A stretch of 64,000 bases of DNA. Origin: Oerskovia flava (GTDB lineage Bacteria; Actinomycetota; Actinomycetes; Actinomycetales; Cellulomonadaceae). The notes under the pieces were generated by a model. It had not been told where the DNA came from and did no database searches. It saw only the letters and a program-made list of their open reading frames with translations. Where the stretch lies: the NCBI RefSeq assembly GCF_026163685.1, contig NZ_JAOXSR010000001.1, positions 991,318 to 1,055,317 on the forward strand, written 5' to 3'. Made by a program: the position numbers and the translations under genes. Shown here one piece after another: positions 18,123 through 26,125 of this stretch; position 1 is the first letter of the stretch; every line of letters begins with the position of its first letter.

Positions 18123-19352
18123 CTAGCCTTCGAGACGATCGAAGGTGAGGCGGATGTCGATGAGCTCCTCGATCGCCCTCTCTCGGAACTCGAACGAACC
18201 GAAGTTGGCGATGTAGTGGGTCTCGCTGGCCGGATCGTACAGGGCGAACGTCCCGGTGACTCCGACGGCGCCGTGGACGTCCGACATCGAGAAGAGCAGG
18301 GGTGAGAGCTCACTGAATCGGAACTGCATCATGCCCATGCCGTAGCCGATGCCCGTGTCGACATCGTTGCTGAAGTCGGTCATCTCCCGGTGCACCGGCG
18401 GAGACACGAGCTCGCCGCCCTCGAGGGCGCGCATGAACGTGAGCAGGTCTGCCATGGTCGTGACGACACCACCGCCGGCCCAGTCGAGCGAGAGCGCGTT
18501 GCGCGTGCTCAAGTCGACGCCGTTCACCTCGATGGCGAGGATGTCCGACTCGACGCCGAAGCGAGTCATCAGGTGGCTGTCCGCCATACCGAGCGGTCTG
18601 AAGATGCGATCCTCCAGGATCTCGTCGTAGGGCTTGTCTTCGATGGACTCGAGCGCGAGACCGAGCAGGATGTAACCGGTGTCGGAGTAGGAGAAGGTCT
18701 CACCCGGCTGACCGACGGGCACCTGACGATCGCGGGTGAAGGCCACGATCTCCAGCGGTGTGAACAGTCGGTCCGGGTCGGTCGCGATCGTCGCGAGCAT
18801 CGTCGGCCCTGCGTCTACTGGCCCTTCGAAGTAGTCGCCGACGCCGGAGGTGTGGCGCAGCAGCTGACCGATGGTGACCTGACCTGCGCGATCGACGCCG
18901 TCCACGACGAACAAGCCGGCCAGGGTGTCGGCGTCCAGCCACCGGGTGACCGGATCATCGAAGGCGAGCACTCCCTCGTCCACGAGCTGGCCGTAGACAG
19001 TGGCGAGCATCGTCTTTCCGACGCTCGCCGAGTGATAGGGACTGTCGACTCCCACGGGTTCCGACGAGCCGGGATGCGTTGTTCCGACGGCGAACTCGTG
19101 CACGTCGCCGGATGCCTCCGCCACTGTCAGCAGCACGCTGGAGACGGAGTCGTTCTCCGCCACGACGCGCGTCAGACGCTCGTCGATCGCCTCATGGACC
19201 TGGTCTCGCGAGAGCGGGCGGTTGAAGAAGGCGAGCACGCCTACTGCGATCGCGATCACAGTGACCACCGCGACGGCGATGCGCAGCGTTCTCCGCTTGC
19301 CTGTGCTCGTTCGCTGCTTCGTCGTGCGTGCGGCCTCGGTGTTCTTCGTCAT
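18123..19352 (-). CDS. Membrane-anchored serine hydrolase of the beta-lactamase/esterase (class C-like) family
   Basis: Beta-lactamase-related serine hydrolase fold, 409 residues, with one N-terminal transmembrane anchor (about residues 23-43) after a Lys/Arg-rich start, so the enzyme faces outward. The catalytic SxxK is SVGK near residue 111 and YSDTGY near 220 carries the tyrosine of YxN/YxD; HTSGVGD is the third common landmark. Members include D-Ala-D-Ala carboxypeptidases, esterases and amide hydrolases, so the substrate is not predictable. ATG 19352 is preferred because TACCGT lies 7 nt upstream; a GTG at 19376 would add 8 residues. First gene of an operon with LytTR and DUF3021. Confidence 0.82.
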   Translation of the reverse strand: MTKNTEAARTTKQRTSTGKRRTLRIAVAVVTVIAIAVGVLAFFNRPLSRDQVHEAIDERLTRVVAENDSVSSVLLTVAEASGDVHEFAVGTTHPGSSEPVGVDSPYHSASVGKTMLATVYGQLVDEGVLAFDDPVTRWLDADTLAGLFVVDGVDRAGQVTIGQLLRHTSGVGDYFEGPVDAGPTMLATIATDPDRLFTPLEIVAFTRDRQVPVGQPGETFSYSDTGYILLGLALESIEDKPYDEILEDRIFRPLGMADSHLMTRFGVESDILAIEVNGVDLSTRNALSLDWAGGGVVTTMADLLTFMRALEGGELVSPPVHREMTDFSNDVDTGIGYGMGMMQFRFSELSPLLFSMSDVHGAVGVTGTFALYDPASETHYIANFGSFEFRERAIEELIDIRLTFDRLEG

Positions 19353-19359
19353 GTCGGCG

Positions 19360-19365
19360 ACGGTA
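19360..19365 (-). promoter_or_regulatory. Putative -10 (TACCGT), leaderless promoter of hydrolase-LytTR-DUF3021 operon
   Basis: On the minus strand TACCGT is followed by 7 nt and the ATG at 19352. An inverted repeat CTTCTC-CCT-GAGAAG (19376-19390) falls where the spacer and -35 would lie. Confidence 0.45.
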
Positions 19366-19422
19366 GGAGGTGGCACTTCTCCCTGAGAAGCAGTAGCCGC
19401 CGACCGGTCAGGATCGCCGGCT

Positions 19423-19443
19423 GAGCGGTCTTCACGAGCGGTC
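19423..19443. repeat. Direct repeat GAGCGGTC x2, possible LytTR binding site
   Basis: GAGCGGTC occurs at 19423-19430 and 19436-19443, a 13-bp period, some 60-80 bp upstream of the predicted start of the hydrolase-LytTR operon. LytTR proteins bind direct repeats, but this spacing is shorter than in the well-studied examples. Confidence 0.25.
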
Positions 19444-19477
19444 GAAAGCTGCCCGACCCTGCTCGTGGCTCGCGGCT

Positions 19478-19524
19478 CGCGGCCCGATCACCACTCGTGC
19501 GGTGGTGCGGGCGGTCGGGCCGCG
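19478..19524 (-). terminator. Two-tier hairpin terminator after the EEP-family gene
   Basis: The outer arms CGCGGCCCGA (19478-19487) and TCGGGCCGCG (19515-19524) pair perfectly over 10 bp. An inner CACCAC/GTGGTG stem lies inside. It begins 14 bases beyond the stop of the phosphoesterase gene on the minus strand. Confidence 0.75.
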
Positions 19525-19538
19525 GCGTCGTGAGCGCG

Positions 19539-21578
19539 TCAGCCGTCGGTGACGCGCAGCGTCGCGAGCAGTGCGCGGTGGTCGGACGCGACGGAGCCGA
19601 GCACCTGGACGTCGACGAAGGTGACGGCCCGGGAGCCGAGCACCCAGTCGATGCGGTGCCGGGGCCACAGGGCGGGGGACGTCGCCTCGCTGGGATCACC
19701 GGCCACGTCCTGGCCGCTCGTGAGACCGGCGGCCTCGGTAGCGGCGAGCTCGTCCCAGCCCGGCTCGGCGTTGAGGTCGCCCGCGAGCACATAGGCTCCG
19801 GCGACGGGCTCGGCCGCGAAGAGCGCCTCGAGCTGGGCGAGGCGGGTGGGGGTGTTCTCCTCGCGGTGCTGCAGGTGCACCGACGTGACGCGCAGCGGGA
19901 CTCCGCCGACGTCGAGGGTCCCGGAGATCGCCGACCGCTGCTGCGGGCCGTCTCCGTACGGCAGCTCGTGCCGTACGACGTCGTCCAGCTCGCCGAGGTG
20001 GTCCGACCACAGCAGGGCGTTGCCGAACTGGCGATCGGCCGCCGACGCGAAGACGACGTGCATGTCGAGCTCCGCGGCGAGGGCCGTGGCCATGTCCCCG
20101 CCACCGCCGAGCACCCAGCCCCGCGAGATCTCCTGCAGCGCGACGACGTCGGCACCCGAGTCGCGGATCGTGCGCACCATCTCGTCGAGCTCGACCCCGG
20201 GCACCGCGCTCACGCCGTAGTGCAGGTTCCAGCTCAGCAGCCGGACCTCCCCAGCGGGCGAGGGGGCCGCGGACGCTGACGGGCTCACGTGGACCTGGGT
20301 CGCGCCGACGGCGCACAGCAGGGCGGCTGCGCCCGCGAGCGCCCACACCCCCGCGAGCCGGGGTGCGACGGGTCGCGGGTCGGTCTCCTCGGTGGCCGGG
20401 CCCACTGCCGCGCGGGCTCCCCGCACACCGCCGAGCCCGAGGGCGAGCGCCGTCGCGACGAGCACCCAGCCGTTCGGGAACGGCAGCGGGACGTCGTAGT
20501 CGAGCGGGTAGACCAGGAGCGGTGCGACCGTCCCGAGCCCGACGGCGCTCGCGGACCCCGCCAGCCGCACCCAGGAGAGCTCGTGCGCCGGCCTGGCGAG
20601 GGCACGTGCGACGACCCGGGCCGCGGCGAGCGTGACGACGACCGCGACCCCCAGCAGCGCGGGCCCTGCGGGCGCGAAGAAGATGGCGGTGGTACCGAGC
20701 ACCAGGACGAGGGCTTCCCCCCACGGCGTCGCGCGTTGGACGGCGCCGCCGGGCAGGCCCGGCGCCTGCCACGTCACGGCCGTGCCCACGAGCAGGGCGC
20801 TCGCGGCGAGCGCGAGGGCGACGAGCGGCAGGGCGACGCCGGACTGGGAGGCGAGGAACGCGGGGTTGGCGAGCACCATGACGGTCAGGGCGAGCCACGG
20901 ACCGAGCACCCACAGGCCGCGCGCGCCGGGCGCGGCGTCGAGCCGCCGGGTCCGCCACGCGAGGGCGAGGGCGGCGCCGGCGAGGGCGACGGTGACCACC
21001 CAGCCGGCGATCCCTGTGCGCCAGACGGCGTCCCACGTCCCCAGCAGCAGGCTGGTGCCGGCCCCGAGGAGCGCGCCGAGCGTGACCCCGACCGCGACGA
21101 GCCCTCCGTGGGCGAGGCGGTCCGGCGAGTCCGCCGGGCGGACCCCGCTGGCGTAGGCGGCGACGAGGACCAGCACCGCGATCCCGAGCGCGGTCCCGGC
21201 GAGCCCGACGCCGTAGCGCAGCATGCCGAGCTCCGCCCCGGCACCGATGGCTGTGCCGAGCACCTGCAGGACGATCCGTACCGCGACGAGCGCGCCGACA
21301 CCGACGAGGACGACCCGGCCGTCCACCCGGAGCCGGGCGACGAGGATCGTCATGGCGAGCCCGGGTGCTGCGTAGGTGACGAGCGCCGTGAGCGCCGCGA
21401 TCGACACGCCCGACGAGAAGGCGCGGTCGAGCAGCGGGCCGCTCGCGCGCACCAGCTCGGCGACCAGGGCGGTGACGAGGGCGAGGAGGACCAGGAGCGT
21501 GCGCGCCGTGCGCGGCAGGGCGGCTCGTGCCCGGCGACGGCCGGCGCGCGTGGGCGGGGCGGCGGGCTGGTCGGTCAC
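19539..21578 (-). CDS. Polytopic membrane protein with C-terminal endonuclease/exonuclease/phosphatase domain
   Basis: A 679-residue fusion. The first ~420 residues carry about twelve hydrophobic segments separated by short basic loops. The rest is an EEP-family metal-dependent phosphoesterase domain with LSWNLHYG, VVALQEIS (metal Glu), LAGDLNAEPG (Asp/Asn pair), HRIDWVLG and the terminal SDHRALLATL (catalytic Asp-His). Topology suggests the catalytic domain is extracytoplasmic. Substrates could be nucleic acid, phospholipid head groups or inositol phosphates; nothing here distinguishes them. The GTG start has a TAGCGT hexamer 7 nt upstream. Confidence 0.85.
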   Translation of the reverse strand: MTDQPAAPPTRAGRRRARAALPRTARTLLVLLALVTALVAELVRASGPLLDRAFSSGVSIAALTALVTYAAPGLAMTILVARLRVDGRVVLVGVGALVAVRIVLQVLGTAIGAGAELGMLRYGVGLAGTALGIAVLVLVAAYASGVRPADSPDRLAHGGLVAVGVTLGALLGAGTSLLLGTWDAVWRTGIAGWVVTVALAGAALALAWRTRRLDAAPGARGLWVLGPWLALTVMVLANPAFLASQSGVALPLVALALAASALLVGTAVTWQAPGLPGGAVQRATPWGEALVLVLGTTAIFFAPAGPALLGVAVVVTLAAARVVARALARPAHELSWVRLAGSASAVGLGTVAPLLVYPLDYDVPLPFPNGWVLVATALALGLGGVRGARAAVGPATEETDPRPVAPRLAGVWALAGAAALLCAVGATQVHVSPSASAAPSPAGEVRLLSWNLHYGVSAVPGVELDEMVRTIRDSGADVVALQEISRGWVLGGGGDMATALAAELDMHVVFASAADRQFGNALLWSDHLGELDDVVRHELPYGDGPQQRSAISGTLDVGGVPLRVTSVHLQHREENTPTRLAQLEALFAAEPVAGAYVLAGDLNAEPGWDELAATEAAGLTSGQDVAGDPSEATSPALWPRHRIDWVLGSRAVTFVDVQVLGSVASDHRALLATLRVTDG

Positions 21579-21585
21579 GGAGGTG

Positions 21586-21591
21586 ACGCTA
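21586..21591 (-). promoter_or_regulatory. Putative -10 (TAGCGT), leaderless promoter of the EEP-family gene
   Basis: TAGCGT on the minus strand, 7 nt before the GTG at 21578. This is the same hexamer as at add and the response regulator. Confidence 0.5.
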
Positions 21592-21767
21592 CCGGCCGGT
21601 CGTCACCGTCGAGCCAGTCACCGCGAGTGTCGCCCCGAGTGTGACTCAGGCCACATCGAACGGGTCTTCGTGCCACACTGGACCGGACGGACGAGGACGT
21701 GTCGGAGGTCGGCGCGCCGCGCACGGACACCGGTCCGGCGGGCGCCCCGCTCCCTGGGGAGGTCGCG

Positions 21768-23330
21768 GTGAGCACCGGAACCGAGCAGCCCGCACGGGCA
21801 CCAGCAGGACCCCCGAAGAGCCCGCCGACCGACCCGCCCCTCGTGGGCCACGTCATCGCCGGTCGGCCCGGCGACGGTGCGCACACCTACGGTCCCGTGC
21901 ACGACCCGGCGCGCGGCACGACGACGGGTCGGGTCGCGCTCGCGACGCCCGCCGTGGTCGACGACGCGGTGGCCGCCGCGAAGGCGGCGTTCCCGGGGTG
22001 GCGGGCGACGAGCCTGTCGCGCCGGGTGGAGATCCTCTTCGCGTTCCACCGGCTGCTGCTCGACCACCGCGACGAGATCGCCGCGCTGATCAGCGCCGAG
22101 CACGGCAAGGTGCGCAGCGACGCCGCGGGCGAGGTGGCCCGGGCGCTCGAGTGCGTCGAGTTCGCGTGCGGGATCCCGCACCTGCTCAAGGGCGGGTTCT
22201 CCGAGCAGGTGTCGGTGGGCGTCGACGTGCACGAGGTCAAGCAGCCGCTCGGTGTGGTCGCGGGCATCACGCCGTTCAACTTCCCCGTCATGGTGCCGCT
22301 GTGGATGATCCCGTCGGCGATCGCGTGCGGGAACACGTTCGTCCTCAAGCCGAGCGAGAAGGACCCGTCGGCGTCCCTGCTCGTCGCGCGGCTGCTGGCC
22401 GAGGCGGGGCTCCCGGACGGCGTCGTCAACGTCGTGCAGGGTGACCGGGTCGCGGTCGACCGTCTGCTCGAGCACCCCGACGTCGAGGCGGTGAGCTTCG
22501 TCGGCTCCACCCCGGTCGCGCGCCACGTCTACGAGCACGGCACCCGGCACGGCAAGCGGGTGCAGGCGCTCGGCGGCGCCAAGAACCACATGGTCGTGCT
22601 CCCGGACGCCGACCTCGACGCCGCCGCGGACGCGGCGGTGTCCGCGGCCTACGGGTCGGCGGGCGAGCGGTGCATGGCGGTGTCGGTCGTCGTCGCGGTC
22701 GGCGACGCGGGCGACGCCCTCGTCGACGCGATCCGCGCGCGGGTCCAGGGCCTGGTCGTCGGCCCGGGGGACGACCCGGGATCGCAGATGGGCCCCCTCA
22801 TCACGGCGCAGCACCGGGACGCGGTCGCCGCGGCGATCGGCCGGGCCGCGGAGCAGGGCGCCCGGGTCGTGGTGGACGGGCGCGAGAGCCCCGTGGCGAC
22901 GACCGGCGAGGGCGACGGGTTCTTCCTCGGCGCGAGCCTGGTCGACCACGTGCGGCCCGACCAGGAGGTGTACACGCGCGAGATCTTCGGCCCGGTCCTG
23001 TCGGTGGTCCGCACCGCCACGTACGCCGAGGCCGTCGAGCTCGTCAACGCCAACCCGTACGGCAACGGCGCGGCGATCTTCACGCGCGACGGTGGCGCGG
23101 CCCGCCAGTTCGAGGTGGAGGCGCAGGCGGGGATGATCGGTGTCAACGTGCCCATCCCGGTGCCCGTCGGCTACTACTCGTTCGGTGGTTGGAAGAACTC
23201 GCTCTTCGGGGACTCCCACATCTACGGGCCGGAGTCCGTGCACTTCTACACCCGCACCAAGGTCGTCACGACCCGGTGGCCGGACCCGGCGGCCAGCTCG
23301 GTCGACCTCGGCTTCCCGCGGACGCGGTAG
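21768..23330 (+). CDS. CoA-acylating methylmalonate-semialdehyde/malonate-semialdehyde dehydrogenase
   Basis: Aldehyde dehydrogenase superfamily, MmsA branch, 520 residues from the chosen GTG. Branch-typical features are GITPFNFPVMVPLWM, VLKPSEKDPS, SFVGSTPVA, ALGGAKNH (in place of ELGGK), YGSAGERCMAVS with the catalytic cysteine near 302, and PVPVGYYSFGGWK. The reaction oxidises malonate or methylmalonate semialdehyde to acetyl- or propionyl-CoA with CO2 release. GGGGAGG 5 nt before GTG 21768 decides the start; a GTG at 21699 would add 23 residues. In this operon the substrate is probably malonate semialdehyde from beta-alanine transamination. Confidence 0.9.
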   Translation: MSTGTEQPARAPAGPPKSPPTDPPLVGHVIAGRPGDGAHTYGPVHDPARGTTTGRVALATPAVVDDAVAAAKAAFPGWRATSLSRRVEILFAFHRLLLDHRDEIAALISAEHGKVRSDAAGEVARALECVEFACGIPHLLKGGFSEQVSVGVDVHEVKQPLGVVAGITPFNFPVMVPLWMIPSAIACGNTFVLKPSEKDPSASLLVARLLAEAGLPDGVVNVVQGDRVAVDRLLEHPDVEAVSFVGSTPVARHVYEHGTRHGKRVQALGGAKNHMVVLPDADLDAAADAAVSAAYGSAGERCMAVSVVVAVGDAGDALVDAIRARVQGLVVGPGDDPGSQMGPLITAQHRDAVAAAIGRAAEQGARVVVDGRESPVATTGEGDGFFLGASLVDHVRPDQEVYTREIFGPVLSVVRTATYAEAVELVNANPYGNGAAIFTRDGGAARQFEVEAQAGMIGVNVPIPVPVGYYSFGGWKNSLFGDSHIYGPESVHFYTRTKVVTTRWPDPAASSVDLGFPRTR

Positions 23331-23340
23331 GGGCCGCGCC

Positions 23341-24690
23341 GTGATGCACCCACCGCCGGGCACCGTGCGCGCCGACGACCGCTCGCACGTCTTCCACTCC
23401 TGGTCCGCGCAGGCGATGATCGACCCGCTGCCCGTGGCGGGGGGTGAGGGTGCGTGGTTCTGGGACGAGGACGGCACCCGCTACCTCGACTTCGCCTCGC
23501 AGCTCGTCAACCTCAACCTGGGCCACCAGCACCCCGCGCTCGTCGCCGCGATCCAGGAGCAGGCGGGCCGGCTGTGCACCATCGCCCCGAGCTTCGCGAA
23601 CGACGTGCGCGGCGAGCTCGCCCACCTCATCGCCGCGCGCGCACCGGGCGACCTCGACCGGGTGTTCTTCACGAACGGGGGAGCGGACGCCGTCGAGCAC
23701 GCCGTCCGGCTCGCCCGCCAGCACACCGGCCGCACCAAGGTGCTCTCCGCCTACCGCTCCTACCACGGCGCCACGACGACGGCGATCAGTCTGACGGGCG
23801 ACCCGCGACGCTGGGCCAACGACGTGGTGCCCGACGGCGCGGTGCGGCACTTCTTCGGCCCCTACCCCTACCGCTCGCCGTTCGGGGCGAGCGACGAGGT
23901 CACCGAGTGTGCGCGGGCGCTCGCGCACCTCGACGAGGTCGTGCGCCTGGAGGGCCCCGGCACGATCGCCGCCGTGGTCCTCGAGACCGTGGTGGGCACC
24001 AACGGGGTGCTCGTGCCGCCCGACGGCTACCTCGCGGGCGTGCGGAAGATCTGCGACGAGCACGGGATCCTGCTCGTCGCGGACGAGGTCATGGTGGGCT
24101 TCGGTCGCGTCGGCGAGTGGTTCGCCGTCGACCGCTGGAAGGTCGTGCCCGACCTCATCACCTTTGCCAAGGGCGTGAACTCCGGGTACGTCCCGCTCGG
24201 CGGCGTGGTGATCTCCGCGCGGGTCGCGCGCACCTTCGACGAGCGGCCCTACCCGGGCGGGCTGACCTACTCGGGGCACCCGCTGGCCTGCGCCGCGGGG
24301 GTCGCCTCGATCCACGCCTTCGAGGACGACGGGATCCTCGCCCGGGTGCGCGCCCTCGGCGAGGACGTGATCGGCGAGCGGCTCCGCGACCTCGCTCAGC
24401 GGCACCCGAGCGTCGGCGAGGTCCGTGGCCTCGGCTTCTTCTGGGCGATCGAGCTCGTCCGCGACCGCGGCACTCGCGAGGGCCTCGTGCCGTTCAACGC
24501 GTCGGGCCAGGACGCCGCCCCGATGGGAGCCGTCGTGGCGGCAGCCAAGGCGCAGGGCGTGTGGCCGTTCGTGCACTTCAACCGGCTGCACGTCGCGCCA
24601 CCGCTCATCACCTCGGCCGAGGACCTGCACCGGGGCCTCGACGGCATCGACGCGGCGCTCGACGTCGCCGACACCTACGTCACCACCTGA
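23341..24690 (+). CDS. Class III (omega) aminotransferase, beta-alanine:pyruvate type
   Basis: PLP-dependent class III aminotransferase, 449 residues. Landmarks are YLDFASQLVNLNLGHQHP, FFTNGGADAVEHAVRLAR, SYHGATTTA, LLVADEVMVGFGRVGEWFA and ITFAKGVNSGYVPLGG with the Schiff-base lysine near 277. It would transfer the amino group of beta-alanine (or 3-aminoisobutyrate) to a keto acid, giving malonate or methylmalonate semialdehyde for the preceding dehydrogenase. It starts 10 bases after that gene; GTG 23341 and ATG 23344 are adjacent, and I cannot tell which is used. The substrate is inferred from operon context. Confidence 0.88.
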   Translation: MMHPPPGTVRADDRSHVFHSWSAQAMIDPLPVAGGEGAWFWDEDGTRYLDFASQLVNLNLGHQHPALVAAIQEQAGRLCTIAPSFANDVRGELAHLIAARAPGDLDRVFFTNGGADAVEHAVRLARQHTGRTKVLSAYRSYHGATTTAISLTGDPRRWANDVVPDGAVRHFFGPYPYRSPFGASDEVTECARALAHLDEVVRLEGPGTIAAVVLETVVGTNGVLVPPDGYLAGVRKICDEHGILLVADEVMVGFGRVGEWFAVDRWKVVPDLITFAKGVNSGYVPLGGVVISARVARTFDERPYPGGLTYSGHPLACAAGVASIHAFEDDGILARVRALGEDVIGERLRDLAQRHPSVGEVRGLGFFWAIELVRDRGTREGLVPFNASGQDAAPMGAVVAAAKAQGVWPFVHFNRLHVAPPLITSAEDLHRGLDGIDAALDVADTYVTT

Positions 24691-24703
24691 GGGGAGCACG
24701 GCC

Positions 24704-26125
24704 GTGGCGCACACGCTGATCCGGGGAGGGACCGTCGTCGGGCCGACGGGCTCCGCCGAGATGGACGTCCTGGTCGACGGGGAGCAGGTCGCCGCGCTGC
24801 TCCGCCCGGGGGACATGCGCCTCGGCGTCGACCTCGCCGCGGGCGCCGAGCGCGTCATCGACGCGACGGGCAAGTACGTCATCCCCGGCGCCGTCGACTG
24901 CCACACGCACATGGAGCTGCCGTTCGGCGGCACCCACGCGTCCGACACGTTCGAGACCGGGACCCGGGCCGCGGCCTGGGGCGGCACGACGACGATCGTC
25001 GACTTCGCCGTGCAGCGCACCGGCGAGCGGGTCCAGGACGGGCTCGCCGCGTGGCACGAGAAGGCCGCCGGCCAGTGCGCGGTCGACTACGGGTTCCACC
25101 AGATCCTCGGCGGCGTCGACGACGACGCGCTCAAGGCGATGGACGAGCTCGTCGCCGAGGGCATCACGAGCTTCAAGCTCTTCATGGCCTACCCGGGTGT
25201 GTTCTACAGCGACGACGGCCAGATCCTGCGGGCCATGCAGAAGGCCCGCGACAACGGCTCGCTCATCATGATGCACGCCGAGAACGGCATCGCGATCGAC
25301 GTCCTCGTGCGCCAGGCGCTCGACCGCGGCGACACCGCACCCTTCTTCCACGGCACGACCCGCCCCTGGGAGACCGAGGAGGAGGCCACGCACCGGGCGA
25401 TCATGCTCGCGCGGCTCACCGGCGCGCCGCTGTACATCGTGCACATGTCCGCCCGGCAGGCGGTGGCGACGCTCGCCCGCGCCCGCGAGGAGGATCTGCC
25501 CGTGTACGGCGAGACGTGCCCGCAGTACCTGTACCTCTCGCTCGAGGAGCAGCTCGGGGCGCCCGGGTTCGAGGGCGCCAAGTGGGTGTGCTCGACGCCG
25601 TTGCGCTCGCGGGCGCAGGGCCACCAGGACGAGCTGTGGCAGTACCTGCGCACGGGTGCGCTGTCGGTCGTCAGCACGGACCACTGCCCCTTCTGCCTCA
25701 AGGAGCAGAAGGAGCTCGGGCTCGGTGACTTCTCGAAGATCCCCAACGGCATCGGCGGCGTCGAGCACCGCCTCGACCTGCTCTACCAGGGCGTCGTGGA
25801 GGGCCGGATCACGCGCGAGCGCTGGGTGGAGCTGTGCTGCACGACGCCGGCGCGGATGTTCGGCCTCGACGGCCGCAAGGGGGTGCTCGCCCCGGGGGCC
25901 GACGCCGACGTCGTCGTCTACGACCCGGCCGGGCACACGAGCATCGGCCTCGGCAAGACCCACCACATGAACATGGATCACTCGGCGTGGGAGGGCTTCG
26001 AGATCGACGGGCACGTCGACCTCGTCATGTCCCGGGGCCGGGTGCTCGTCGCCGACGGCGAATACCACGGCAGCCCCGGTCACGGGAACTACCTGCGCCG
26101 CGGCCCGTCGGCCTACCTGCGGTGA
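24704..26125 (+). CDS. hydA: dihydropyrimidinase (hydantoinase)
   Basis: Cyclic amidohydrolase opening dihydrouracil or dihydrothymine to N-carbamoyl-beta-amino acids. The 473 residues show the binuclear zinc set: DCHTHMELP near 65, the carboxylated lysine in SFKLFMAYPG near 157, MHAENG, IVHMSARQ and VSTDHCPF with the catalytic Asp near 325. PNGIGGVEHRL is the stereochemistry-loop region seen in dihydropyrimidinases. GGGGAG precedes the GTG by 7 nt. It is followed by an overlapping LLM oxidoreductase. The next pathway step, beta-ureidopropionase, is not encoded in the window. Confidence 0.93.
   Translation: MAHTLIRGGTVVGPTGSAEMDVLVDGEQVAALLRPGDMRLGVDLAAGAERVIDATGKYVIPGAVDCHTHMELPFGGTHASDTFETGTRAAAWGGTTTIVDFAVQRTGERVQDGLAAWHEKAAGQCAVDYGFHQILGGVDDDALKAMDELVAEGITSFKLFMAYPGVFYSDDGQILRAMQKARDNGSLIMMHAENGIAIDVLVRQALDRGDTAPFFHGTTRPWETEEEATHRAIMLARLTGAPLYIVHMSARQAVATLARAREEDLPVYGETCPQYLYLSLEEQLGAPGFEGAKWVCSTPLRSRAQGHQDELWQYLRTGALSVVSTDHCPFCLKEQKELGLGDFSKIPNGIGGVEHRLDLLYQGVVEGRITRERWVELCCTTPARMFGLDGRKGVLAPGADADVVVYDPAGHTSIGLGKTHHMNMDHSAWEGFEIDGHVDLVMSRGRVLVADGEYHGSPGHGNYLRRGPSAYLR

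Noticed and set aside
18123..19352. Antibiotic-resistance class C beta-lactamase.
   Set aside because: SxxK and YxD motifs show only the wider serine hydrolase family; a membrane anchor and lack of close AmpC-like landmarks do not support a resistance claim.
21699..21767. Upstream GTG start for the methylmalonate-semialdehyde-type dehydrogenase.
   Set aside because: The GTG at 21768 has GGGGAGG at ideal spacing; the extra 23 residues are Pro/Gly-rich and outside the family core. Kept only as an alternative.
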